Below are positions 13,827 through 26,248 of a DNA stretch of 64,000 nucleotides, in pieces. Below the pieces are notes generated by a model. The model searched no databases. It was not told the DNA's origin and saw nothing but the letters and a program-made list of their open reading frames with translations. Position numbers and translations under genes: made by a program. Each line of letters opens with the position of its first letter. The first letter of the stretch is position 1. The DNA comes from Neelides folsomi. Lineage: Eukaryota > Arthropoda > Collembola > Neelipleona > Neelidae. Where the stretch lies: positions 1 through 64,000 of the forward strand of contig JAQGBZ010000258.1 in assembly GCA_034687125.1 (NCBI GenBank), given 5' to 3'.

Positions 13827-14061
13827 CCAGGCTCCGTATAGTTGGAAAAAATGGTCAACTATAACTATTTAGTTAAAAAAATTCTAACTATAACTAAACT
13901 GTAACTATAGTTAATTCTATATCAATACATGTAAATAGTTAAAGTAATTAACTACAAATAACTACAATTTTTTCAAACTCTTCAACTATAACTAAACTAT
14001 AACTATAGTTTGTAGTTAACTATAGTTAACTATAGTTTATAGATAACTATACGAAGCCTGG
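13827..14061. mobile_element. hAT-like MITE with 8-bp target duplication
   Basis: The terminal inverted repeats are CCAGGCTCCGTATAGTT at the left and the complement of CCAGGCTTCGTATAGTTA at the right. The element is flanked on both sides by the identical octamer GTTATCTG (13819-13826 and 14062-14069). Eight-base duplications are typical of hAT transposons. The 235-bp interior has no reading frame and consists of degenerate repeats of AACTATA / TAACTATAGTTA in both orientations. It is non-autonomous. The matching duplication and near-matching termini suggest a fairly recent insertion. Confidence 0.85.
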
Positions 14062-15327
14062 GTTATCTGTACTATAATTTAGGTATTTACCTTGTAAGAT
14101 TAAGAAGGAGAATCTTGTGAATGCAATTGCTTGAGAATAGAGTTGTACTTGTTTACGAATTTAATTAGTTGAAGCAATACATCATGTGTATTATATACTA
14201 GTAAATATAGTAAAGACTGTACGCATATGAAAGCAAGATATATTTTATAAGGTATGTATATTGATATATACTACTTAGGTAATACCTAATAATGTAGCCA
14301 AGTCTGTGGAGGTCGACAAGAGTGAAATTGAGTTTTAAGGAAGCTCGGGTGAGATAATTGGAGAGGGAGGAGATGAAAGGATTCCAAAAGACTAATTAAA
14401 TAAATCCATGTAATGCAATGTATTTAATTAGATGAACTTCTGAAGTTTACCCTCAACAAAATTAATTTCTCCTCATCATGAATCTCTCAGCCAATTACTT
14501 ATCTCATTATACCATCATTTTAGATAACAAGATACCTTATTACTATTATTGCCCTCTTAGTCCGCAAAATTCCATCGGTCTCGGAGAATTCGGGCAGAAA
14601 GTTCTCCATTTTACCAACGCATACTTTATCAATTCACACCGACGAGATTGAGTCAAGACCAGAATAGCTTACCTATTATTATTACATACCTAATTAACTT
14701 TAAGTGCTTTAACAAAATTCTAATAAGTATCAATTTTCTCCCTGAAGTCAGTTTGACACTGAGTCCTGTTGAGTATTAAATACTTATATACGGCTGTACA
14801 GGTATATGCATTATAAATGATTCTCCAATTAATGCTATGGATGATTAGAAGAATAATTAAATTACTGGTTATAAATTTATTTGACTATGAAGACTTTTAT
14901 TTATTTGGTAAATTAGTGCTATTGCCATTTGGATATGAAATTAAAAATATTAGAATCTGAGAAAGATGTTTAAACAAATATCCCTTTTATTCTATTTACG
15001 TGCACCTACAGATACTTCTTATGTTACAATTTCTTCGGATTTCTTCAATTTTTACCCATTTCATCTTTGCCAGAGATTATAATAATAAGAAAAGCAATTA
15101 CGTATGATTCCAATAAAAGTAAAATGTCATTATTCTCATAATAAATATTAATTTTTATTTAATTTATGATAAATATTAATTCATATTTGTAAAACATGAT
15201 GCAGATTTAAAATGTAGATGTATGCAAGTAAGATATCTACTACTAGATTTAATTTCAAAAGATAAACAAGGAGTAGACATTTTATACACACAATATAAAT
15301 TGAAGGTAAAAAAACTAAAGTGGGAAT

Positions 15328-18293
15328 TCAAAAAGGTGAGTGGGAATGAAAAGAATCTCCACTTTTTCTTCTCATCTCCAAGTGAAAGTCTTCGATTGGG
15401 TTGAAAGAAGGCGGAAACTGTCGGGGATTTTCATTATCTGGTGGAGAATTGGGCTTTTGACGATGGACGGCTGAGGTCATCGTCGTTGAACAAATTTCCC
15501 CCATGTTCGACCCTGGTAATGGCGACGACGAACCTCCAAATTCGCTGCTACTTTCTTCCTCTTCTAATAAATCTTGTGATCGTAGGGCTGCCAAGCGCTG
15601 TTGCTGAAGCTCAAGATGTTGTTTGCGCCATTTGATCCTCCGATTTTGGAACCAAACTTTGACCTAACATTGTAGAATTTATCATAAAAGTGTTCATATC
15701 ATATTTAAGTATTATCAAATCATGAGTCCATTTGTTTATTATTATTTAGGTACAATAAGTGCAATTTAGCCAATCGTTCACTTACCTGGGCTTCTGTGAG
15801 ATGAAGGGAAGAAGCGAGATAAAGCCGTTCCGGACCCACCATGTATTGTTGTCGCTCAAACTCCGCCTCGAGTCTCTCTAATTGTTCAGGCGTGAAAATT
15901 GTCCTCACTCGCTTGGCCTTTGCTGCCCGTCTTGAACTCACTGGTGAACACTCGACGGATTTATCTGAAAATCGTCATAATTGAATTGGTTGTTTTTTAT
16001 TCATACAATTCTCTTATATTCTTACTTAAATACTATACATCTGTGGTATGTAATACTGATATATGCTGTTAATTGCAAACTTCAGCTTTTCACTCCCTTT
16101 TAATAAGGACGGTAATAAACCAATTACGGCGCCGTTGTAAAATATAATCAGCCAGATATGTGTATTCCAATGCTCTCTCACATAAGTTAAATATAATTGT
16201 CATCAATTAAAGTTAGTAATTTTACAACCGATCGTTATAACTATTCTTGTATAGTAATTGGAATTGCCTTTGTATGGGAGAATTATTATATCAAAATATG
16301 GTATTCATATGGCCTGTGCAATTTCAATACCCTCATTGTAGTTTAAGAATAACTATAATTGATAACCACAACTATAGTATGTATAGGATTTAATTTTATA
16401 AAATTCTCCCTTTCTGAGTCAGTATAAAGTCATATTTCAAGTTTAATAAATACTCTTACTCGAATGTAGCAAATTGGTTATTAAATTAATAATGTAATTA
16501 ATAAAGAAATATGTATGGTGTGAATTCATCTATCTGACACTAATTACCAACTTCACTGCTATATTTTATTGCAATTTTATAACAAAGATGCTTACCAAAA
16601 GAAAATTAACTTTGTTGCAAAGTTGCAATCTATCATTATTTAATGCAGTTGTAAAAGTGAACTTTCCCCTGGAATTTCCACTTAAAGGTAAAAGCTAAAA
16701 GTTTTTAATATGAAGTAGGATAAAATTCTAATACATTTCAATTATATCTTTAATTTAATTAAAAGTGAATAAAAATAACATTTATTTTAATAAGCCATGC
16801 CATTTCCAAGGATTGCTTTAATATTATTTTGTTAATAAGGCTCCTATTGACACATCTTGTGATTATGCTCGTTGGTATTGTACGGAGATGTATGTATGTA
16901 ATGTAACTATAAAATATAATCCTCTAATTCATAAATACTGATTCCTGATTACCCTTAAGACTGTAAGGATCCATTACCAAAATAAATAAGTAAATGAGTG
17001 TCTCACAAAAAGATAAAAAAAATCCAACCATCTTATATCACCTTTTATAATTAAAAACTCTGGATTTCAGTATTCAGGTCTACACTAAATATAAATATAG
17101 TTAAATACGGGGTTAATACCTTAATACAAACACATAAACCCTTCTTCCTTATAACTACTCTAGATAAAAGTACAAGAATAATTTAAACGATTAACCAATT
17201 CAAAACGTCCCAAACACCAATAAAAGGTAAATAAACTTTTTTTATAAAATAAGTACAACGAATTTTAGAAATGGAACATGACCCACAATACAATATTTTA
17301 TTTACTTAAACAGAACGAATATATATGTGTAAAGTAGTTCGTTATTCAAGTATAAAATGAAAAGTAATGCATATAAATACGTAGGTAGTTGAGTGTTCAT
17401 GCTTACAGGCCTACAAGTACATTTTATTAACATATACCTGTATATGTATGTAATATATATATTTAAATATAAGAAATGAGGATGACGGACGACAAACTTT
17501 AAACGCCAAGTACATTGAAGGATTATATTTTATGATTTTCTTGGGAAAAGTGATTATGTAGGTGTGAGCTTTTTAATGCCGGTACAAAAGAAAAATATCC
17601 TTCTATGGCTACTAATATTCATGAAATAGCAAAACTATTATATGAAAATACTTATATTTAAAACTGTATAATTAATGTTATATTTATCAATAATAAATTT
17701 GTATGTTTGGAGAGATTTCTTTTACCTGAGGATTGGGAGCTTTTATTTTTATTGTTGTTGTTCATGTTGGAAGGGTTGTTGTGTGTCGTAAGCGTCTGGG
17801 AATTTGAATAAGGATTGAATCTCTCTGCATGATTTTTCTTTTCGCACTTCCCATCACCTTTCCAACTGGTCGAGAGATTGATGCCGTTGATTGGATGTTG
17901 GGCCGGTTGGCCGAAATTGGGATGATGATGAATTCCGCCGTGGATTGCTGCTCTGTTCAACCCCAAAAGGGAGTCAATGGTGAAGGATTTGCCGGCCGGA
18001 CCTTTTTTATTCTTTTCCTTGATGAACAATGAGGAATCATCGGAGGGGAAAGAGTGGGAGAGAAACGCAGGCGGAAAGAGAAAATGTGACATCGCGGCCG
18101 CCGCGGATTCAAATGTGCTCACTCCGGGGGATTCTGGGCTTTTCGGCGGGCTCAGGGAATTTCCGTTATTGTTGTTGATGAGAGGAATTTGAGGTCCGCC
18201 GTGTCCGCTGGTCGCAAGGCTCAAATCGAACATCGACGCTACAGAGAGATTGAATGAAGTGAATGGGTAGGGGAATTGAATCGAGTTCTGCAT
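15328..18293 (-). CDS. NOTO: Not/NOTO-family homeobox transcription factor
   Basis: Exon 1 is 18293-17726, exon 2 ends at 15786, and exon 3 is 15663-15328. The homeodomain contains [25 protein letters not shown] and, across the exon 2/3 junction, [19 protein letters not shown]. This is close to vertebrate Not ([19 protein letters not shown]...[14 protein letters not shown]) and less like Emx or Vax. Gln50 and the WFQNRR recognition helix are intact. The intron falls between homeodomain residues 44 and 45, a position also used in related ANTP-class genes. Exon 1 encodes an N-terminal region with FTIDSLLG (about residues 104-111), an EH1-like repression motif shared with Emx/Not proteins, then His- and Asn-rich linkers. 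The C-terminal tail is acidic, then Ser/Pro-rich. The exon 2 start is uncertain. Exon 1 ends with one spare base. The better acceptor (exon starting 15965) is out of phase with that. A weaker acceptor (exon starting 15940) fits and gives about 352 residues. A missed small exon is the other possibility. Confidence 0.9.
15966..17725 (-). other. Intron 1 of the Not homeobox gene
   Basis: A roughly 1.76-kb AT-rich intron separating the N-terminal exon from the homeodomain exons. No domain-like frame is seen on either strand. If the acceptor before 15965 is used, a small extra exon of length 3n+2 must lie here; I could not identify one. Confidence 0.5.
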
Positions 18294-21200
18294 TTTAAAC
18301 TCTCAAATCACAATTATATAATCACGATTCCCAAATTACATTGGAAATTACACTTTTTGATAATAATAAATCTTCACTACACAATTATAGATGTATTTTT
18401 GAATGGTGCCGAAGAGTGAATTTCGGGGTATTCACCTTGTAGTTATTGATGTAATGCAGGTGTGTATATTGTTAATATGGGAAGCCGCCGTGCTTGCCGG
18501 TCGTCGTTCTCGATTCAATTGAGGGCTGTGTGTGTTGAGTCGTCGAAGGTGGCTAATCAATTGGTTGCAGGGGCGGAGGGAGCCGCCGCCAATCCAACGA
18601 CGTCCTCTCAATTCGCCCCAACTCAACCACTCCCACAAACACTTCGCAATCGCCACCAAAATCCATCCGCTCATTTTTAATCATTTATTTATTAATTGGA
18701 TGGCACTGAGTTGATTTAATTCCCAATGAACTACAAAAGTTCTTATTCATAGTTATTAAAATAAAGATGGCTGAGGGCAATTGGACCGCTTGTTATTTAA
18801 CGAAATAATACCAACTTTGCCTTAATGAATATTTCAATGAAATGTTTGGCTGTTTTACGTATAAATATCTGTAATTAAAAGCGAGGGTGAAATGTGATAA
18901 AGTCAAAAGTTGTTGATTGTAATGATTTAGGTTGGGCGCTCATTGTCAAATCTTCATATAGGGGAATTTAATGGTAGTGAAATTAAAATGAAATTCGGGG
19001 ATGAGGAATTCCATCGACATGATTTGAGCCAGATGAAAGAGAATCTCTTCAACTCTTCATATATTAAAGAATCAAACGATTTGAATTCAAAGTTTGGAGA
19101 GTTTGTACATTTAATATATAATTATACAAGAGCTGGGCTGAATTCAACATTTTCAATACCGCACGACCACTGATGCACAATTTAACATTTAAATTTACAA
19201 GTACATACATGCCATACATAGATATATAATTTATATAATCCTGTCCTCAGCATTGATGTAATCTGCATATTAATATACATATGTACCTATATATACCAAT
19301 ATTGAAGTAATTATATTACAGGTAAACTCTTCATTTTCTACCAATTAATTGAATTAATTTATCTGGTTATTTTTTATCACTTATGCTTTTATTTAAATAA
19401 TCTGTAAGCTTTTGAAATATGTAATTCCAGAAAAAATTTAAAAACCATTTAAAGAAAAGATTTAAAAATAGGATATTTATTATCTATGATTTTCAATTAT
19501 GATTAGGTATGTATCTTACATGCATATGTACATGTGTTCTGTTAGGACTTGAAAAGAAAGTTGAGGGAGATTAGAAACAAAAGTAATTTAGGATTTTGTG
19601 TTTGCTCAATTAATTGATGGAGTGATTGTGAAGAGATCGTTTTCTCTCATTTGAGCCTTCATGTGGCTCCAAGAGAAGGAGACGCTAACAAGAGTTAAAA
19701 AACTCCTTAATTCAAATGGCCAAGTGTTTAGCGTCTCTCAATGAGAGTCTTCTGAACACTCGCACGTTCAATGTTCAACCTCTCTTCAATTCCAGATCCC
19801 TCTTGGGTTCCCAACTAATGAGATTTCTCATTGTAAACTTCAACATCTTAATTAATTCTCAATTCAAGATTTGTTACTAATTAGCTAATACCTATTACTA
19901 ACCATCACCCACATATGAAAATTTAATCCCTATTAACGAATAGGTAACCTCACCATATGTATATTTCTAATTAATATGCACAGATTGTAATAAAGGTAAA
20001 TTGCATTTTCATTTTCACACTTTCTGCTCTTGTCAATTGACTCCTCGAGACTATGTTTATTAAAAATTGATGTGCACACAATTTAATGGAGTTGACAACG
20101 AAGTTATTTAAATTACGAATACGGTTTTATAATCACCCTTTATATGCATGCTTTAATAGTCATATATATATATGAGTTTGGATATAATTTACATAACTAA
20201 ATAGAATTATGCTTGTAGTAGTGGTTCCATATCTCTTGTTTGAATGAACTCAATGAATTTTAAAAGTGGGTGAAGGTGTTAAAACCTTTGTCTCTCCACA
20301 CTACCAATGTAAAAACACATGTCTTTAATAAAGTTTGATCATTTATTATACGCTTTGGAGCTTGGGTTTCCTTGGGAAGGATACTGGGATCGGAGGAAGG
20401 TGCTAATGGAGAGATGCGGAGACGTTTTTCAATGATGAGAGAATTTTAAATTCAACCTTTTGTATTCACCCTCGGTAATTGGGGGTGGAAGACACGCGCC
20501 GCACCCTCGTCAAGAGAAGTTGGGAAGTGTTTAACAGGGATGTGTCTACACTTATTGTAATAGAGACGTGCCTCCGTCCCACACACCCTCAATCTAATGA
20601 AAATGACATTAGAGGGGTTGCGATGAGACGGGGAAGACCATTCGGTCCATTACCACCTCATTGAAGACGCCCCGGCAAGTGCTAAAAGCCTTTTTCAAAC
20701 TTCTCCTTCACTAATGGACCACCAGACGTCTATTGGACTCAGATTGAATGTATTAATGGTCAGTTGGACAGGCGGTGGGCTTTCAAACTCTTTCCCAATT
20801 ATTCCTTTACTAAAGTAGTTACAAACAGTATGAAGAATACGTAAGTAATAGAATCTGCTCAGCCTCAGACATTTGTCAGATTTATCACATTGATCCCTTT
20901 AGCGTCTTTCCCCGTTTATCAAAATGGAATGTAAACTATTTGGTATGTATGTTCTTGCTTGTTAATATAAATTAAGCCTTTTAGTGTTTTGACTCTTTCT
21001 CAGCTTTACTTAAATTCATATAAAGCCGAAGGTGAATACATTAACATTATTTAATTGGTTCTGACGCATTGGTGAGTGAGTTAAAGTGAGTTGAGTGAGA
21101 TGATAAAAACTTACCTCAAAAACTCAACTTCCTCATGAGGGCATTAAGAATTAATGAAGGGGATGTTCGTGGATGGGAGAAGTTGTAAAAGTCGGCAAGG

Positions 21201-23491
21201 TCCAATCAGGCCATTGAACACCTTGTTAAGGCCCGAGAAACTCAACGATCTCTGCTTTTCACTCAAAGGTGAGGAAGTCGCTGACTCCGCCACGACCTCA
21301 CTGCTATTCATATACTTAAATACTCACCTTAAAATCCTCATCGTCATAAAATAAACCATTTACATAATAAACATTCAACTCTGAGACTCTCCAATTAATT
21401 GGGAATTAACTTGGAAGAACAGCTGCCGATTGAGAAATCTTTCTTTCCTCTCATTATTGGCATAATTTTCTCAAAATGGGCCAAGACTTCAATTGCTGTA
21501 CAATTAGCATATTTATCCTCCAAGTTTTCGAATATAATATAATTGTAATAATGACTCAATACATAGTGTACATGTACTTATTTACAATATATACTTATGA
21601 TACGATTGTGAATGAAAAGTTTTTGGTGAATTTTATTTTCCATTTCCATTTTATGATTTGATTGGAATTAAACATGTAAATGAGAGATTATCTCGATTAG
21701 CTAAACGTACTTCAGTTTAACTCGCTTTTCAATTTAATGAGAAGATAACAAGGAAGGGGCATTGAAAGCCAAGAAGTCCATTTGACGAGATTTCAATTGA
21801 TAAAGATAAGGAACGACGAAGGCCGGCCATCGTTTTATTGACTTTGAGAGAGGAATTGAGTGATTCGGAAAGAAACGTGGGTGAATTAAGCCACTCATCA
21901 TGTGGGAGCCGTAAAATACGGTAAAAGGTGGAGAATGTGATCAGAATTCAGAACCAGGTGGATTAATTGGGAGTTGATTGGACGAAGAACGTGAGAGGAT
22001 CTCGGCCTTCGTGTGAGGGCCACCGGTCATCTTCCTTTTATTGCCACTCCATTTTATTAACCCCACCTTCCATTAAACTTTTATTTTACTCATTATCATA
22101 ATTTTCACGATTCCTTTAATTCCTCAATCGCCAACGACGAATTCAATAACCGTCAAATAATTAAAGAATACGCTTACTGTAATAACTTAATACATAAACC
22201 ATTCGTTTAATTTTTCAATTCTCAGCCAACTGGTATGTATTTAATCAGAATTATTTCATATTTCATATATCCTCTGATGAATTATCTAATTTTTGATATT
22301 ATAATAAAAAGATACATTGATAAATTGATATCCTCAATATTAATTACAATTTTGTCAGATCTCTACATTCCACATATGTACCGACGGCTCAACACAAATA
22401 AAGTGAGAAGGTTTTAAATCCGCGGATGTCGCAATTCCCCCCAAAAATTAGAGCTCGCGCAATAGGGTTGTAGGATCATAAACTATTTGATTATTATTAT
22501 TATCATAATTACAAAATTTATTTAAATTTGTAATACATTATTTTGCAATACATTTATAAATTTCCATAATTGATTAATTTTAAATAATTCATTTAATATA
22601 TTTATAAGTAGGTGTTTGCAACCCTGCGCATTAATTGTTAATTAAATTTATTATGTAAAATGCGCACTAGTTTGAATCCAAATTAATATTTTTTACGAGT
22701 TGTATTATGGATATTTATCATTCGGAACTTTCATTTGGATTCCAACTAGTGCGCATTTTTATATATAAGAAAATCCCATGTATTTTAGACGGGCTTTAAA
22801 AATAGAACTCAATGGTCTCATTTCTCACTTTACTTGTGTTGAGCCCTACACCTTTTATACTTAGTTATATATAACTGCATAAAAATTATATAAATTTGTG
22901 TTTATGTTCTGTATTTATAACATAACAAAAGCTAAGCAATCCATGTATTTGTTATTTAAGACTTAGGTACTTAAATTTATACAAATACTATACAATAAGT
23001 ACTTACATATTTAAGTAAGGTATAGGTAGTAGGTAAGTTATAAATAAAACATATTAACATAGTTAAACATTTAGTTATATATTTATAAATCCACACACCA
23101 GTATTAGTAATGTTCTAATTAAGTGTTTCATATGCGTGAGTCATTTTGTTGTTTGTTGTGTTGAAACGGTTAATTTGTGGAATTACATCATTTTATTTGA
23201 TATTTGAGGTGAGTGGGTGCGTGGGACCGTTTATTTACATACGAGTTGGGAGGGGCCATCTGGGCGTTTGGATTCACTTGGGCAAACTTCAGTTCCAACT
23301 GGCCCTCAAGAGATCTCTTGTGGAGTTGGAAAAAGTGTTTTTGTTCCATCGTCGTACTCACACGACGGCTGATTCCTCAGCTTCGCTCGTCTTTAGTTTT
23401 ATTACCCTCGGTCGGCCGACGAGACGACGACTCCCAAAGGGTCAACGCACAACAAGGGTTATGGGGAAGGGCGTCTAATCGGGTCGGGACA
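18294..23491. other. Intergenic region between divergent Not and ATG101 genes
   Basis: About 5.2 kb. The first 420 bases are the likely promoter and 5' UTR of the homeobox gene. They include a GC-rich stretch (18470-18700) with a GC-box-like GGGGCGGAGG. Further GC-richer islands at about 19560-19830, 20350-20800, 21060-21420 and 21720-22080 resemble those on the other side of the homeobox gene. A nested inverted-repeat element lies at 22386-22845. The open frames at 23146-23593 overlap the ATG101 leader in other frames and look unreal. Confidence 0.5.
22386..22845. mobile_element. Nested inverted-repeat element (MITE within MITE)
   Basis: The outer arms, 22386-22409 and 22822-22845, are reverse complements at 23 of 24 positions (GGCTCAACACAAATAAAGTG...). 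Inside them is a second inverted repeat with arms 22657-22683 and 22733-22759, matching at 26 of 27 positions (AAAATGCGCACTAGTTTGAA...), separated by about 49 bases. No coding frame is present. The layout suggests a small non-autonomous DNA element of about 103 bp inserted into a larger one of about 460 bp. No convincing target-site duplication was found for either, so the superfamily is undetermined. Confidence 0.6.
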
Positions 23492-24761
23492 ATGAACGCC
23501 AGGACGCAGACATTTGATTTCGTAAGTTCAAGTTTAATTATCATCTTCGTTCCTCCGTTCTCCTCAATAATTATACAAAAGAAGTCGTTTTGATTCCTTA
23601 TTTAATTATACTCCTTTGGACCAATTTCCAGACGACAGAATGTCATCAAGTGAGCGAAGTCGTTAATTGCATTTTTCACTCAATCCTCTTCCATCGGACC
23701 CTTGGGAAATTTCAATATCGCCAAGAAGGCAAATACTCCATTGGCACGATCGGATACGAAGACATTGATTGCGACTTCATTGACCTAACCTATGTAAGTC
23801 CTCCTCATGTTTTCCCTTTTTTGGACCTTTCCTTATTTTGGTTGAGGAGTTGAGTGGAATTCCCAGGGAAGAATTCCGATTAAATAAAGGTGAGGCAGAA
23901 AGGAGTTAAGTCAATTGTGGATTTTAGGTGCGATGTGCTTCAAGCTCTTTGGCCAGAATGATGAATCATCACGTTCAGGCCTTCGACCAGGCGATTCGTG
24001 ACCCAGCAAACATAACAGAAAATGGGATTCGCGGCGGTCAGATCTCACTCGAATTTTACAATAAGAAGAAAGTGAATTGGCCTTTTGCACCTGAATGTCT
24101 TCCTTGGGAAGTTTGGACGATTCGAATTGAAGTCAAAGCTATTAGGAACGAAATTGGTAAGATCTGAGCTTTTCTCTTATCCACATCCTACTTACTATTT
24201 GTTATTAGATCACCCAAATTATAGCAGATTGAAAACCATTGATAGAATTTGAAAGTTTAATTATCATTCATGGTTTAAACGGAAATCGCCAGATTTATAA
24301 TATAATTATTAATTATATAATAGACTTAAACAGTACATTTTTCCAATACTAATAGTTAATGCACTTACTAAGTCCTTAAAATTGGCATTGTAGAGCGTCA
24401 AATGAATCGAGAGCACCTTGGAGAATTGGTAGGTGAAAAGGTGATTCTCATCGCAGAAGTCATGAATCGACAGCAATATCTCCCAAAAATGCCAGCACAA
24501 TCAGAAGTCGATCTTATTTTTGATACAACTTTCCCTGAAATTCAACCTTACTTGTTTCGCGTAAGTTAAAAACCTTTCCACTTTTCCACTATTAAGTTTT
24601 AAATCGCTAAAGGGATTTGATTTTAGAGAATGTTGATGTTTGAAATTTTTAAGATTTTTCTATTTCATTTACAGATTTCTCATTCAACGACGTCGCCTCC
24701 GTCAACGACGTCAGTCGGGAAAACAGTTCGGAGGATTTTCAGAGAAACTCTCGCTTTTTGA
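23492..24761 (+). CDS. ATG101: Autophagy-related protein 101, complete, 5 exons
   Basis: Exons are 23492-23521, 23632-23793, 23928-24156, 24394-24560 and 24675-24761, in consistent phase, giving 224 residues (human ATG101 has 218). The match to the human protein is continuous. The N-terminus [10 protein letters not shown] joins [11 protein letters not shown], then comes [73 protein letters not shown] and the C-terminal [14 protein letters not shown]101 is a HORMA-fold subunit of the ULK1/ATG13/FIP200 complex that starts autophagosome formation. The WF-finger residues Trp115-Pro116-Phe117, known to recruit downstream factors, are present. The start codon is fixed by alignment: the ten-codon first exon corresponds to the first ten human residues. 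The gene is transcribed away from the homeobox gene. Confidence 0.96.
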
Positions 24762-26248
24762 CATCGCTTTGCCGTAGAATGTTTAATTTCTCGGATTATA
24801 ATAATTATAAGAGTTCATTAATCCTGTACTTGAAGGAGCTCCAATTTTGTCCTGTATATATTAACTACGATATAATATTCATATATTATAAGTATATCAT
24901 TTAAAATTTAATGACATTTATGTAAAGTGAGAAAAGGTTCTTTATACACATTAAAGAACATTATAAACATATATATATATATATTACAAAAAATCCTTTT
25001 TACATCTCCAACTCCAATGATATTAGGGACATTTGAAAAAAAGGAAACCAATTTTCCACTTTTTAGTAGTATTATTAATTCGTGTTTTAAATCAAGGAAC
25101 GAAGGAACTACAAATCCTTTCAACTGATGAGTAATACATGTATGTGTATATATAAATAGAATATGGAAAACTAATTATAAGTGTTTAGATGTTAGTTAAA
25201 TGCCTAATTGTGGAGAGATACACGAATTATACAAACTATCGTTTTGGTATATTTATCCTTAATATGATAAGTTGTACATGTATGTATGGTACGATTGTAT
25301 ATTATATATCCCATATGTTAACGTTCTTAGAGTTTGTACATACAAATGTAATATACGTGTTTGTATCCATTCATTCAAATCTTAATCTACATTAGATATT
25401 TGTAGTTGGAACAACAAAGTCGCGTCTTGCAGAAATTGTAAGGCCATTAATTAATTAAGCGTAATCGTGTAAAAAAATATTAATAATCGCACCGGTCAAA
25501 CAGCGAGTTTCTTGTTACCTCGACATTATCAAGATCGTAACTAACTAACTAATTAAATTAAATCGCCCGTTCTCTATTAAATGGTTTTTCTTAAAGTAGG
25601 TTAAAATCGTCGATTATCAATTAGAACGCCAATTTCAATGTTGTTGAACTAATACAAAATATGGACAAGGGAGTGTTGTAGGAACAAAATACACACCTGG
25701 TTTCAACAATGTTTGTAAATATTACAAGCTACTTTTGATGTATGAAACACATACATTAAAGTTAATTAAAATACCTCTTAATGTAATTTTAATTTACTCG
25801 TTTAATTAAGTAATTTTTAAACAATAGGCTAATAATGTTTAAGAAGGGGAAGTTGTTTTATAATTACAAATGATAGTGAGAGCGCGAGTGAATCAATTGA
25901 TTAAAACACGAATTGTGATATTTTATATAGTCTTTAAATGAAACTCGACGAGATCTTCACGGAAATACGACTACAAAAAGTACATAAAAATGTATGGCTG
26001 TGTGTATTGCTAAATTTTTATCATCGAGAGGAATTAATTGTTATGATTTTAAATATTCAATGAACTGTGTACTTTAAAATAAATCAAAAAATTAATGCAT
26101 AAATTGCATAAATGTATATGAATGGCACGTTCAATTTATAAGTGGAAAATAAAACTCGTATGAAGATTGTTTCTACAAACTCAATATGTACCTGTATTAA
26201 TTTATTTCCAAACAACTAATTTCGCATGTTTTAATTTAGCAGTAATAA
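24762..26248. other. Intergenic region between convergent ATG101 and MSS51-like genes
   Basis: About 1.5 kb of AT-rich DNA holding the 3' ends of both genes. The short open frames here (24908-25395) are Ile/Tyr/Phe-rich translations of AT-rich sequence with no recognisable domain. No RNA gene or repeat of note was seen. Confidence 0.5.
26201..26206 (-). terminator. Candidate polyadenylation signal of the MSS51-like gene
   Basis: AATAAA on the minus strand, 43 bases past the stop codon at 26249. The position fits a cleavage/polyadenylation signal. In AT-rich DNA the hexamer also occurs by chance. Confidence 0.45.

Larger units (their letters stand above)
6357..15327. other. Long intergenic region between BUB3 and the Not homeobox gene
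   Basis: About 9 kb between two convergent genes. AT-rich stretches alternate with GC-richer islands at about 7400-7720, 8650-9300, 10060-10500, 10740-11120, 11640-12300, 12580-12900 and 13200-13680. The islands are open in several frames on both strands, which is what base composition alone produces, and none shows a known domain or splice-linked partner. Possible roles are enhancers of the adjacent homeobox gene or unrecognised non-coding transcripts. A MITE lies at 13827-14061. Confidence 0.55.

Noticed and set aside
17829-18714. Plus-strand frames over and upstream of the Not gene
   Set aside because: Antisense shadows of exon 1 and of its GC-rich promoter.
18943-19173. 76-codon frame between the Not gene and ATG101
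   Set aside because: Acceptable composition but no ATG start, splice context or known domain.
23146-23593. 110- and 126-codon plus-strand frames before and over ATG101 exon 1
   Set aside because: They are in different frames from ATG101, run over its first exon and donor site, and have no family resemblance. This region is the ATG101 leader.
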